A stretch of 64,000 bases of DNA, taken from NCBI GenBank assembly GCA_016711875.1, contig JADJSD010000003.1, positions 372,001-436,000 on the forward strand, given 5' to 3'. The position numbers were made by a program, and so were the translations under genes. Positions 26,301-36,864 of this stretch are shown piece by piece (positions within the stretch are counted from its first letter, which is position 1; every line of letters starts with the position of its first letter). Source of the stretch: Betaproteobacteria bacterium. Lineage in GTDB: Bacteria > Pseudomonadota > Gammaproteobacteria > Burkholderiales > Usitatibacteraceae. Below the pieces are notes generated by a model. The model did no database searches. It was given only the letters and a program-made list of their open reading frames with translations, and had not been told where the DNA came from.

Positions 26301-29139
26301 CCGTGCGCCAGGCGACTTCGTGGAGCATCCGGCGAACCGGGGCGGGCAAGGCGTCCGCGCGCTCGTCCGCGGTCGGCACGCCTTCCTCGATCGCGGCCCA
26401 GTAGCGTTCGCGCTGGAAGGGATAGCCCGGAAGCGGCACGCGGCCTCGCGTCCCGCCGGCGCCGACGCCGGACCAGTCGATGCCGACACCGCGCACGTAC
26501 AGCGCCGCGAGGCTCTCGCGGATCTGGACGGCGTCATCGCGCGAGCGGCGCAGCGACGGCACCCACGCGAAAGGCTCGGACTCGATGCATTCCCGCGCCA
26601 TGCCGAGCAGGGTCGGGTGCGGCCCGATTTCGAGGAACACGTCGCAGCCGCCCGCCGCGAGGGTGCGCACCGCCCGCGCGAACTGCACGGGGGCCCGCAC
26701 GTGCTTGCGCCAATAGCCGGCGTTCGCCTCGCCCGCGGCCAGGATCTCCCCGGTCACGTTGGACACCAGGTCGATCCCGGGCGGCCGGTGGGCGATCGCC
26801 CCGGCCACGCGGGCGAACTCGTCGAGCATCGGGTCCATCAGGGCGGAGTGGAATGCGTGCGAGACCTTCAGGCGCGTCACCTCGATCCCCTCGCTTTCGC
26901 AGCGAGCCGCCACCGCGGCCACCGCCGCCTCGCTGCCGGAGACGACGGTGTTCTGCGGCCCGTTCACCGCCGCGATGCCGCCGTCGCCGCCCGCCTCGCG
27001 AAGCAGCGCGGCCACGCGTTCCTCGCCCGCGCGCACGGCCGCCATGGCGCCTCCGGCGGGCAGTGCGCCCATGAGACGCCCGCGTGCGGCGATGAGCGCG
27101 AGGGCATCCTCCAGGCCGAAGATCCCGGCGACGCACGCGGCCACGTACTCGCCCACGCTGTGGCCCATGACCATGGCGGGCCGCACGCCCCACGAGAGCC
27201 ACAGCTGGGCGAGCGCGTACTCGACGCTGAAGAGCGCCGGCTGCGTCCACGCGGTCTCGTCGATCGGCGTCGGTTCGCCCGGCGCGGGAAAGAGAACCGA
27301 CAGCAGGGACTGCGGATGGTGCGCGCGCAAGAGCTCGTCGCAGCGGTCCAGGGCCGCGCGGAACACCGGCTCGCTCCGGTACAGGCCTTGCGACATTCCC
27401 GCGTACTGCGATCCCTGCCCCGTGAAGAGGAACCCGATGCGCGGCGTGCGCGTGGGGGCGACACCGCAATGCACCCGGGGCTGGGGCTCGTCGCGAAGGC
27501 CCGTGGCGATCAGCGCGGCCGCTTCCGCGCGCGAACCGGCGATCGCCGCGACCCGGTGACCGAAATGGGCGCGGCCCGCGCCGAGCGTGTGGGCGATGTC
27601 GGCGAGATGCGCCGATGAACACGCGATGGCCTCGGCCTGCTCGGCGAGGAGCGTACGCAGCGCCGCCTCGTTGCGCGCCGAGAAGGGCAGGACGTGGACC
27701 GCGCCTTCGTCCCGGCCGGCGGCCGACGGGTCGTCGGCCGGTGCAGGGGCTTCCTCCAGCACCAGGTGGACGTTGGTGCCGCTGAAACCGAAGGAGCTCA
27801 CACCCGCGAGCCGCGGGCCCTCGGCCGGCGCCTCCCAGGCCGTCAGCGTGCGCGGCACCTCGACGGCGATGCGCTCCCAGGGGATGTGCGGGTTGGGCAC
27901 CTGCAGGTGCAACTGGCCCGGAATCTCGCGGTGCTGCAACGCCATCGCCACCTTGATGACGCTCGCCACGCCCGCGGCGGCCTCGAGATGTCCGATGCTG
28001 GCCTTGACCGAACCCACGCGCAGCTTCGCGCTGCCCTTCGCCCGCGGCGCCCCGAGCACGGCCTGCAGCGCCTGCACCTCGATGGGGTCGCCGAGCGAGG
28101 TCCCGGTGCCATGCGCCTCGACGAAGCCGATCGCCTGCGGCGCGCAGCGCGCATCGGCGAGGGCGTCGCGGATCACCGCCTCCTGGGCCGGGCCGCTGGG
28201 CGCGGTGAGCCCGTTGCTGCGCCCGTCCTGGTTGGCCGCGGAGCCGCGGATCAGCGCGAAGATGCGGTCGCCATCGGCACGCGCGTCCGCCGCGCGCTTG
28301 AGCACGAGCAGGCCGCAGCCCTCGCCGCGCACGAACCCGTCGGCGCGCGCGTCGAATGCCTTGCAGCGACCGTCCGGCGCCATCATGTGCGACTTCGAGA
28401 GGGCGATCGTGATGTCGGGCCCGAGGATCAGGTTCACCCCGCCCGCGAGCGCGAGGTTGCACTCGCCGCGTCGCAGGCTGTGGACGGCCTGGTGGATCGC
28501 CACCAGCGAGGACGAACAGGCGGTGTCGATCGACAGGCTCGGGCCGTTCAGGCCCAGAACATAGGACAGGCGCCCCGACGCGATGCTGTGCGCGGTGCCG
28601 GAGGCCGTGTAGGCGTCGAAGGCGCGGATGCCGCCGGCGCGCAGGATCTGGTAGTAGTCGGCGGCCGACAGCCCCAGGAAGACGCCGGTTCGCGTGCCCT
28701 GGAGGCCGTGCGGCGAAATCCCGGCGTGCTCGAGCGCGCGCCAGGCGACTTCCAGCACGAGGCGCTGCTGCGGATCCATGCTGGCCGCCTCGCGCGGCGA
28801 GATGCCGAAGAAGTGCGGATCGAAGCCATCCACGGGGCCGACGAAGCCGCCCCAGCGCGTGGACATCCGCCCGGGCGCGTCGGGGTCCGGATCGAACAGC
28901 GCGTCGATGTCCCAGCGGCTCGCCGGCACCTCTTCGACCGCATCGACACCCTCGCGCAGCAGCTGCCAGTATTTCTCCGGCGTGTCCGCCCCGCCGGGCA
29001 GGCGGCAGCCCATTCCCACGATCGCGATCGGCGCGTGGCGCGACTCCTCGAGGGCCTGCACGCGGTCGTTGAGCTCATCGGCAAGCAGGGCGAGTCGCTT
29101 GGCGGAGAAGTTGCCGATGCGGTTCAGGAACTCGGACAT
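23309..29139 (-). CDS. Type I PKS module 5: KS-AT-cMT-KR-ACP, with an apparent single-base frameshift
   Basis: About 1943 residues once corrected. The N-terminal helix is followed by a KS (DTACSSSL, EAHGTGT, KASIGH), an AT with GHSVGE and HAFH (malonyl-type), and a C-methyltransferase with the SAM motif EIGAGTGSTT and the ANVLHAT histidine. Then come a KR with an LDD motif (B-type) and an ACP with GLDSLMAVEL. In the KR active-site motif the usual Tyr of NYAAAN is His (codon 24101-24103). There is no DH, so the expected output is an alpha-methyl, beta-hydroxy unit, or a ketone if the KR is inactive. The frame breaks at 25417-25418 inside the cMT. Its ATG directly abuts the stop of the module 4 gene. 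Confidence 0.88.
25417..25418 (-). other. Apparent 1-base deletion in the PKS module 5 gene
   Basis: Minus-strand CTCTCCACGTACGC would encode the conserved HVRDLLAPGG motif only if one base, for example a third C, is added (CTCTCCCACGTACGC). Without it the product ends at 25327 and loses KR and ACP. The two flanking frames each encode conserved cMT sequence right up to this point. Confidence 0.8.
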
Positions 29140-32100
29140 TCAGGACTTTCGTGTCTTCCGGGCGAACAACTGCTCGATCTCTTCGTCGCTCATGTCGTCG
29201 ATGATACCCACCGCGTCGGGCGCGGTCGCGGCGGGCTCGGGGGTCTCGGACTCGCCCTCGGGCGCGACCTCGCGCGCCAGGTAGGCCGCGAGCCGCTCCA
29301 GGGTCGGGTGATCGAAAACGAGCGTGGCAGGCAGGCTCCGCGCGAGCCCCAGGCCGCTGCCCAGGCGGTTGCGCAGCTCGACGGCCATGAGCGAATCCAG
29401 GCCCATCTCGTTGAGCGGCTGTTGCGCGTCGATCGCCTTGCGGCTCGGCGCGCCGATCACGCGCATCACCTGGTCGCCCACGAAGTCGAGCAGCATCTCA
29501 TGGCGCCGTGCCGCGCTCGCCTCGCGAAGCTTGCCGGCGAGCAGTGCCGCTCCCGTGGGCGGCGGCGGCGCTTCGGGACCCACCGCGAGCCGGCGCACCG
29601 CCAGCTGTTCCAGGAACGGCGGCACCGCGCCGGACCCCGCGAGCCAGGCATCCCAGCGAATCGGGAAGACGCCCACGTGCGCGCACGAGCCGCGCATCAG
29701 CTCCTCGAGCCACGCGAGGCCGCGCTGCGGCGCGATCCCGTCGAGGCCCTGCGCGGCCACGCGCGCGTCGACCTGCCGGTCGGCGGCGGCGCCGATCTCG
29801 CGCCAGGCGCCCCAGCCGATGCTCAGCGCCGGCAGGCCCCGCGCGCGTCGATCGGCCGCGAGCGCATCCATGAACGCGTTCGCCGCCGCGTGGTTGCCCT
29901 GGCCGGACGAACCCAGCATCGCCGCCATGGACGAATACAGGACGAGGAAGTCGAGCCGCGCGGCCTCGGGCGCCGAATGCAGTGCCCAGCTCCCGTCGAC
30001 CTTCGGGCCGAGGGGCCGCGAGAAGCGCTCCCAGTCCTGCTGCATCAGGGCGCCGTCCTCCAGCACCCCGGCCGAGTGCACGATGCCACGCAAGGGCCGC
30101 ATCGGCGGTATCGCCGCGAGCACGTGCCGCACGGCCTCGGGCCGCGACAGGTCCGCCAGCGTTACCGTGACCGTGGCGCCGCGCGCGCGCATCGCGTCGA
30201 TCGCCTGTGTCGCGGGGGGCGGCGGGGCACGCCGGCCCACGAGCACCAGGTGCCGGGCGCCGCGCTCCACGAGCCGGCCGGCCGTGAGCAGGCCCAGGCC
30301 CCCCAAGCCGCCGGTGACGAGATAGGTGGCGCCCGCGTCCAGCCCGTCCAGGGAGGCCGCCCCGGGATCGTGCTGCGTGAGGACCACCTTGCCCACGTGG
30401 CGCGCCATCGCCATGTAGCGGAAAGCCTCGGCCGCGCGCTCGAGCGCGAACGCCTGCACCGGCAGCGGCCGGAACGCCTTCTCCTCCACGGATTGCATCA
30501 CGTGCGAGAAGAGCGCCTCGGTGCCGGCGGGATCCTCGACGCGCATCGCGGCGAGGTCGATGGCATGGTAGGCACCCTCCGGCCGCTTGCGCACGAACCG
30601 CTCGGGGCGCAAGATGTCGCGCTTGCCGATCTCGAGGAACCGGCCGCGGGTCGCGAGGCAGCCGACCGTGGCCGGGATGAACTCGCCCGCGAGACTGTTG
30701 AGCGCGAGGTCGACGCCGCGCCCGCCGGTCACGCGCCTCACCTCGGCGGCGAAGTCGAGCGTGCGCGAATCGAACACCGGCCCGACGCCGAGCGATCGCA
30801 GCAGCGCGCGCTTGGATTCGCTGCCGGCGGTCGCGATGACGGCGGCGCCGGCGGCCTGCGCGATCTGGATCGCCGCCATGCCCACGCCACCGGCGCCCGC
30901 ATGGACGAGCACGGTCTCGCCGCGAACCATCCGGCCCACCGCGTGCAGGGCGTGCCAGGCCGTCATGAAGGCGAAGGGCAGCGTCGCCGCCTGCGCGAAC
31001 CCGATGCCCGCGGGAATGCGCCGCGCCAGGGACGCGCGCGCGACGGCATGGCTGGCGAAGCTCGCCTCGGCGATGGCGATCACGTCGTCGCCCACGCGCA
31101 GGTCCGTGACGCCCTCGCCCACCGCGACGACGCGCCCGGCGCACTCGCCGCCGAGCGGCTCCGGATCGTCGCGCATCGCGAGCGCGTTCATGACGTCGCG
31201 CAGGTTGAGGCCGGCGGCGCGCATGCGGATCTCGATCTCGCCCGGGCCGGGCTTGCGCCGGGCCGCGGGCCGCAGCGCGAGGTCGTCGAAGCTGCCGCCG
31301 GCGCCCTTCTCGAGGCGGCACGGCTGCGAGGGCGCGGGCGCCGGGACATGGCGCACGAGGCGCGGCACGTACCAGGTACCGGCCCGCCGCGCGAGCTGGT
31401 CCTCGCGGCCGGGCGAACGGAGCGCCTTGAGGAGGGATTCGGCCTGTTCCGCGAGGGCCGCCTGGGGGTCGAGATCGACACGGCGGCAGCGCCACTCCGG
31501 GTGCTCGAGCGCGATCACCTTGCCCAGCCCCCAGGCGCTCGCCTGGTCCACGCACACGCCGGGGGGCGTCCTCGCGTCCGGCAGGACCGCGCCGCGCGTG
31601 GCGATCCAGAGGGCGGGCACCGCGCCCGCCGGGAAGGAGCAACCGCCCAGTGCCTGCGCCACGGCGAGCGCCGATCCAAGCACCTCGCGTTGCCGCGGCA
31701 GGATCGACCCGTCGGCATCCGGCGGGGCCCCGGCCTCCAGGGCGCGCAAGTGGACGATGCCCGCGGCCCCCACTGCATGGTCCGCGACGAAACGGCGCAG
31801 GGCGTCGGCATCGTCCGGCGAGCCTTCGAACACGAGCACCTCGCGTCCCTGCGCGCGCAGCCGGCCGGCGAGTTCCGGCGCGAGGCCATCCCGGTCCCCG
31901 ATGACGAGCCAACGGCCGTCCGCCGTCCATGCGACGGGCGCGTCGGGCGGCTTGCGGCCGGCGAGGAGCACTTCGTTCGAGCGCGCGTCGATCTCGCCGA
32001 TGGCCGCCGCCTCGAATCCGGCCGAGCGCAGCAGTTCGAGCCACGCCGGGCGCGAAAGAAGGGGGTAGTCGCGACGCAGGTCGACGTCGGTGAAGCGCCA

Positions 32101-35100
32101 CCAGCCTTCCGTGAGTCCGAAGGTGACGTCGATCCAGCGTTCCAGCCCGCCGACTTCGAGCATCAGCAACGTGCCACCGGGCTCGAGCATCGCGCGCAGC
32201 CGATCGAGCGTGCCGCGCAGGTCGGCGGTCGCGTGGACGACGTTCGAGGCGAGTATCAGGTCGAAGCGCCGGCCCTCGAGTCCCTGCGGTTCGAGCGGCT
32301 GCTCGAGATCGAGCGGCTGGAACTGCATGAAGGCGTGCTCGGCGAAGCGCTCGCGGGCTTTCATGACGAGGGACGGTCCCACGTCGGTGAAGAGGTATTC
32401 GGCGCTCGTTGCGGGCAACGCCGGCGCCACCCAGGCCGTGGTCCCGCCGGTGCCGCCCCCGACCTCCAGCACGCGCACGCGCCGGCCCTCGGGCAAGGCG
32501 GCGAGCGCGGCCTTGACGGCCTCCCGCACGAGCTGGTTGAACGCGCGCGCCTCGGGCGCATCGCGGTAAAGCGACACGGCGAGGTCGGTGGAGCCGCCGG
32601 GAAAGAGCTGCTGCAGGGGATCGACGCGCCCGCGCAGGATGTCAGACAGCACGGGCCCGCATCGCGCGGCCAGTTGCACCCGCGCGATCGAATCGCGTTC
32701 GAGGCCGAGCAGGCGCTGCAGGTCGGCTTCGGCCTGCGTGGCGTTCGCCGGAACGAGGGGGCGCGCGACGATCCAGCCGCCCGTCTCGCGACGCAGGATG
32801 CCCTCCTCGGCCAGGATGTCGAGGAAGCGGCCGAGCAGGCGCTCGTAGCGCGGGACGACACCGAGTGAGGCCGCGAGGGCGGCACGCTCCACGCGTTCGC
32901 CGACCGGCGCCCGCCACCCGAGCTGCACGAGCGCGTCCGCGACCCAGCCGGTGCAAAGCCTCTCCAGCGCGACCCCCGCGTCATGGTAGGCATCGAGGCC
33001 GTGAGCCTGCGCGAGCCCGGGAAGCAGCGGACCGGCCGCCGCCGCGAGCGCGGCGGGCGTGGGGATCCACGCGGCATCGCCCGAAGGCCGGGGTTGCCAG
33101 GCGATCTCGTGGAACGGCGAGTCGGCGGGCGCCGGCGGGACGGCCGCCCGCAACGCCACGCCGCGCAACCGCACCACGGGCCCGGCAGCGTCGTATACCG
33201 TCACCTCGCCCTTGAGCATGTCCGGCGGCGTTCCCCGCGACGGCGTTTCGGCGGGGAAGACGCGGGCGTGGCTCCACAGGGTGCCGGCGGGCGCGCGCGC
33301 CACCTGCAACGATTCGATCGCCAGCGGCAGGTAGGCGCGACCGGCGGTCGCGTCGGCGCCGCCGGGTCCGGCGAGGGCGGCGCTCATCACCTGCAGGCAC
33401 GCATCGAGCATCGCCGGATGCAACACGTAGTCGCCGCGGCCCGCCACCGCGGGTTCGGGAACCGCGATCTCGCCGACCGCCTCCCCCGACCCGATTGCGA
33501 TGCCGCGCACGCCGTGCAGGCTCGGGCCGAAGTCGAGTCCTCGCGCCGCGAGCGCGGCCCGGTGCTCCTCGGCGGATCGAGCGACGCCGCACCGTGCGCG
33601 CACGGCCTCGAGCGATTCGCCGTCGAGGGCCGCCGATTCGGCGGGCCCGAAGGCGCCTTCCGCGTGACGACGCCATGCGTCGGGCAACGGATCCGCGCCG
33701 ACTTCGGCGCGCGCGGAGAACACCTCGAAGCGCGCGCCGCCGGGCTCGTCGCGGCGCACCACGACCTGGACGATGCGCGTCTCGTCGTCCTCGAAGGCGA
33801 GCGGCTCGAGGAAGACGACGTCGCGAAGCGGCGCCGCGTGGCCGAGCACGGCACGCCCGGCGGCCAGGCCGAGTTCCAGGAAGCCCGTGCCAGGGAGGAT
33901 CGCCCGGCCCTGTACGCGGTGATCCTGCAGGTAGGGCAGCACGCCGGGACGAACGGTCGACTCGAAGTGCGCGATGCCGGCGATGGGCGAACGCACGCGC
34001 GTGCCCAGGAGCGGATGCGCCGGCGCGCCGGTCAGCGCCCGCGCGCCCGCCATCGGGCGCACCGGGAACCAGAGCGGCTCGCGCTGGAAGGCGTAGGCAG
34101 GCAGGTCGACGAGCCGATGCGGCCGCGCGGACCAGACCGCCCGCCAGTCGATCGCCGCGCCCGCCAGGTACAGCGAGCCCAGCGCCTCCTCGACCTGTTC
34201 CCGGTCGTCACGCCCCTTGCGCAGCGAGGCGACGAGCGCCGGCCGCGAGGATTCGGGAAGCCCTTCGAGCGAAGCCTGCGCGAACGCGAGCAGCGTGGGA
34301 TGAGGACCGATTTCCAGGCACACGTCGGGCCGAAGCCCGGCGAGCGTGCCCATGCCGTCGGCGAAGCGCACCGCCTCGCGCAGGTGGCGCCGCCAGTAGC
34401 CGGGCCGCACCACTTCGCGGGCGTCGGCGAGCGCGCCCGTGAGGTTCGACACGATGCGCATCGTCGGCGGCTGCAGGCGCACGGCCGCCACGGCCGCCTC
34501 GAAGCGGTCGAGGACCGGATCGACAAGCGGGGAGTGGAAGGCGTGCGACACCGGGAGCCGCTGGCACCGCACGCCGTCCGCAGCGAGGCTCGCGCACAGC
34601 GCATCCACGGAATCGGCGGCACCGGAGATCACGGTCTGCAAGGGGCCGTTCTGCGCGGCGATCGAGACGCGCGAGCCCGTGCCGGCGGGCGCCGCGGCGA
34701 TCGCCCTCGCGACGTCGGCCTCGGCCGCGAAAACCGCGGCCATCGCCCCGCCCGGCGGGAGCGACTGCATGAGGCGGCCGCGCTCGGCCACCAGCGCGAG
34801 GCCGTCCTCCAGCGACATCACGCCGCCCAGGCAGGCGGCCACCAGTTCGCCCACCGAGTGCCCCATGAGCATGTCGGGCTGCACGCCCCACGCGCGCCAA
34901 AGGCTCGCGAGCGCGTACTCGAGCGCGAAGAGCGCCGGCTGCGTGTAGCCGGTCTCGTCGAGCGGCAAGGCGCCGGACTCGTCGCGAAGCACGTCGCGAA
35001 GCGGTCGCGGCAGCCGCGCGTCCAGGACCTGCGCGCAGCGATCCAGGGCGGCGCGGAAGACCGGCTGCGTCTCGTCCAGCCGCCGCGCCATGCCCGCGTA

Positions 35101-36864
35101 CTGGGCGCCCTGCCCGGTGAAAAGGAACGCGATGCGGGCCGGGTCGCGACGCGCCAGGCGCGCGCAGCGCACCCCTTCGATCGCCCGGCCCTCGCCCAGC
35201 GCCTCGAGCTGTTCGCGCAACTGCGCCGTGCTGCGCGTGAGGATCGCGGCGCGGTGCGGCAGGTGCGCGCGGGCGGTGGCGGCGCTGTAGCACAGGTCCG
35301 CGAGCGAGGCGTCGCCCGGGGTCCGAAGCATCCGGGCGTACCGCCGCGCCATCGCCGCGAGCGCGGCCTCGTCGCGCCCCGAAAGCACGAAGAGCTGCGC
35401 GGGCGCGTCGGCGGAGGGATCCCCGGCCGCGCCCGGCGCGGGCTCGGCGGCGGGCGGCGCCTCCTCCAGCACGACGTGCGCGTTGGTCCCGCTGAAGCCG
35501 AACGAGCTCACGCCCGCGATGCGCCTGCCGCGAATGGGCTCCCACGGCATGTGCGCCGTCGGCACGCGCACCGGCCAGTCGTCCCACGCGATGTGAGGGC
35601 TGGGGCGCTTGAAGTGCAGGTGCGCCGGGATCTCGCGATGGCGAAGCGCGAGCACGACCTTGATGATGCCGGTCACGCCCGCGGCGGCCTCGAGGTGACC
35701 GACGTTCGTCTTGACCGAGCCGATCCACAGCGGGTTGGCCGCCTCGCGCCCGGGCCCGAAGACCGCGCCGAGCGCGCTCACCTCGAGCGGATCGCCCAGT
35801 TCCGTGCCGGTGCCGTGCGCCTCGATGTAGCTCATGTCGCCGGGAGTGATGCCGGCGCGCGCCACGGCCTCGCGGATCACCGCTTCTTGCGCCGGGCCGT
35901 TGGGAACCGTGAGGCCGCTGCTTGGTCCGTCCTGGTTGAGTGCGCTGCCGCGGATCACGGCGAGCACGCGATCGCCGTCGGCCCGGGCGTGCGCGAGCCG
36001 CTTGAGCACCAGCAGGCCGCAGCCCTCGCCGCGGGCGAAGCCGTCCGCCGCCGCGTCGAAGGTCTTGCAGCGACCGTCGGGCGCGAGCATGCGCGAGTGC
36101 GACAACGCGACGAAGATGTCAGGCCCGAGGATCAGGTTCACGCCGCCGGCGAGGGCCATGCGGCAGTCGCCCGCGCGCAGCGCCTGGCAGGCCACGTGCA
36201 CCGCGACGAGCGAGGACGAGCAGGCGGTGTCGATCGTGAGGGCCGGCCCCTGCAGGCCCAGGAGGTACGACACGCGCCCCGAGACGATGCTGTGCCCGAT
36301 GCCCGAGGCGAAGTGCGGGTCGAGCAGCGCGGGATCGCGCGTCCCGAGCTGCAGGTAGGCGTAGTCGCTGCCCGTCACGCCGACGTAGACGCCGGTGGGC
36401 GAACGCGAGAGCCGGTCCGGCGCCTGGCCGGCGTTCTCGAGCGCCTCCCAGGCGACTTCGAGCAGCAGGCGCTGCTGCGGGTCCATGCCGAGCGCTTCGC
36501 GCCGCGTGATGCCGAAGTGCGCCGGATCGAAGCCGCGCACGTCGCCCAGGAACCCCCCGCCGCGGGTCGCGATGCAGCCCGGCGCCTCGGGATCCGGATC
36601 ATAGGTGCCCTCGACATCCCACCGGTCCGCCGGCAGCGGGCCGATCGCGTCGACGCCGTCGCGCATGATCCGCCAGAAGCTCTCCGCATCGTCGCCCCCG
36701 CCCGGTACGCGGCAGCCCAGGCCGATGATGGCGATGGGTTCGCGGGCGGCCTCCTCGAGCTCCGCGACGCGCGCGCGCGCCTGTTCGAGCGCGAGGAAGG
36801 CGCGCTGCAGCGGCGTGAGCGCGGCCGCGGGCGGCGAGGCGGGCGTCGGGAGGGTGTCGGTCAT
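29140..36864 (-). CDS. Type I PKS module 4: KS-AT-DH-cMT-ER-KR-ACP
   Basis: The largest protein of the cluster (2574 residues). The coiled-coil docking region (about 15-42) leads to a KS with DTACSSSL, EAHGTGT and KTNVGH. The AT has GHSVGE and HAFH (malonyl-type). The DH has DHRVQGRAILP and LLDACLQ. The C-methyltransferase has EVGGGTGGTT and SNVVHAT. The ER has GAGGVGMAAIQIA, the KR shows an LED motif and NHAAAN (Tyr to His, codon 29890-29892), and the ACP has GLDSLMAVEL. It should install a methyl branch and fully reduce the beta carbon. The ER lacks the Tyr seen in the GMYP motif of modules 2 and 6, a position linked to methyl stereochemistry. The C-terminus ends in a MSDEEIEQLF docking helix. 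The start overlaps the previous stop (ATGA). Confidence 0.94.
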   Translation of the reverse strand: MTDTLPTPASPPAAALTPLQRAFLALEQARARVAELEEAAREPIAIIGLGCRVPGGGDDAESFWRIMRDGVDAIGPLPADRWDVEGTYDPDPEAPGCIATRGGGFLGDVRGFDPAHFGITRREALGMDPQQRLLLEVAWEALENAGQAPDRLSRSPTGVYVGVTGSDYAYLQLGTRDPALLDPHFASGIGHSIVSGRVSYLLGLQGPALTIDTACSSSLVAVHVACQALRAGDCRMALAGGVNLILGPDIFVALSHSRMLAPDGRCKTFDAAADGFARGEGCGLLVLKRLAHARADGDRVLAVIRGSALNQDGPSSGLTVPNGPAQEAVIREAVARAGITPGDMSYIEAHGTGTELGDPLEVSALGAVFGPGREAANPLWIGSVKTNVGHLEAAAGVTGIIKVVLALRHREIPAHLHFKRPSPHIAWDDWPVRVPTAHMPWEPIRGRRIAGVSSFGFSGTNAHVVLEEAPPAAEPAPGAAGDPSADAPAQLFVLSGRDEAALAAMARRYARMLRTPGDASLADLCYSAATARAHLPHRAAILTRSTAQLREQLEALGEGRAIEGVRCARLARRDPARIAFLFTGQGAQYAGMARRLDETQPVFRAALDRCAQVLDARLPRPLRDVLRDESGALPLDETGYTQPALFALEYALASLWRAWGVQPDMLMGHSVGELVAACLGGVMSLEDGLALVAERGRLMQSLPPGGAMAAVFAAEADVARAIAAAPAGTGSRVSIAAQNGPLQTVISGAADSVDALCASLAADGVRCQRLPVSHAFHSPLVDPVLDRFEAAVAAVRLQPPTMRIVSNLTGALADAREVVRPGYWRRHLREAVRFADGMGTLAGLRPDVCLEIGPHPTLLAFAQASLEGLPESSRPALVASLRKGRDDREQVEEALGSLYLAGAAIDWRAVWSARPHRLVDLPAYAFQREPLWFPVRPMAGARALTGAPAHPLLGTRVRSPIAGIAHFESTVRPGVLPYLQDHRVQGRAILPGTGFLELGLAAGRAVLGHAAPLRDVVFLEPLAFEDDETRIVQVVVRRDEPGGARFEVFSARAEVGADPLPDAWRRHAEGAFGPAESAALDGESLEAVRARCGVARSAEEHRAALAARGLDFGPSLHGVRGIAIGSGEAVGEIAVPEPAVAGRGDYVLHPAMLDACLQVMSAALAGPGGADATAGRAYLPLAIESLQVARAPAGTLWSHARVFPAETPSRGTPPDMLKGEVTVYDAAGPVVRLRGVALRAAVPPAPADSPFHEIAWQPRPSGDAAWIPTPAALAAAAGPLLPGLAQAHGLDAYHDAGVALERLCTGWVADALVQLGWRAPVGERVERAALAASLGVVPRYERLLGRFLDILAEEGILRRETGGWIVARPLVPANATQAEADLQRLLGLERDSIARVQLAARCGPVLSDILRGRVDPLQQLFPGGSTDLAVSLYRDAPEARAFNQLVREAVKAALAALPEGRRVRVLEVGGGTGGTTAWVAPALPATSAEYLFTDVGPSLVMKARERFAEHAFMQFQPLDLEQPLEPQGLEGRRFDLILASNVVHATADLRGTLDRLRAMLEPGGTLLMLEVGGLERWIDVTFGLTEGWWRFTDVDLRRDYPLLSRPAWLELLRSAGFEAAAIGEIDARSNEVLLAGRKPPDAPVAWTADGRWLVIGDRDGLAPELAGRLRAQGREVLVFEGSPDDADALRRFVADHAVGAAGIVHLRALEAGAPPDADGSILPRQREVLGSALAVAQALGGCSFPAGAVPALWIATRGAVLPDARTPPGVCVDQASAWGLGKVIALEHPEWRCRRVDLDPQAALAEQAESLLKALRSPGREDQLARRAGTWYVPRLVRHVPAPAPSQPCRLEKGAGGSFDDLALRPAARRKPGPGEIEIRMRAAGLNLRDVMNALAMRDDPEPLGGECAGRVVAVGEGVTDLRVGDDVIAIAEASFASHAVARASLARRIPAGIGFAQAATLPFAFMTAWHALHAVGRMVRGETVLVHAGAGGVGMAAIQIAQAAGAAVIATAGSESKRALLRSLGVGPVFDSRTLDFAAEVRRVTGGRGVDLALNSLAGEFIPATVGCLATRGRFLEIGKRDILRPERFVRKRPEGAYHAIDLAAMRVEDPAGTEALFSHVMQSVEEKAFRPLPVQAFALERAAEAFRYMAMARHVGKVVLTQHDPGAASLDGLDAGATYLVTGGLGGLGLLTAGRLVERGARHLVLVGRRAPPPPATQAIDAMRARGATVTVTLADLSRPEAVRHVLAAIPPMRPLRGIVHSAGVLEDGALMQQDWERFSRPLGPKVDGSWALHSAPEAARLDFLVLYSSMAAMLGSSGQGNHAAANAFMDALAADRRARGLPALSIGWGAWREIGAAADRQVDARVAAQGLDGIAPQRGLAWLEELMRGSCAHVGVFPIRWDAWLAGSGAVPPFLEQLAVRRLAVGPEAPPPPTGAALLAGKLREASAARRHEMLLDFVGDQVMRVIGAPSRKAIDAQQPLNEMGLDSLMAVELRNRLGSGLGLARSLPATLVFDHPTLERLAAYLAREVAPEGESETPEPAATAPDAVGIIDDMSDEEIEQLFARKTRKS

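Noticed and set aside
27694..32868. 1724-residue open frame on the plus strand
   Set aside because: It is antisense to the module 4 and 5 PKS genes, with arginine/alanine/histidine-rich composition and no domain; long shadow frames are expected in GC-rich DNA.
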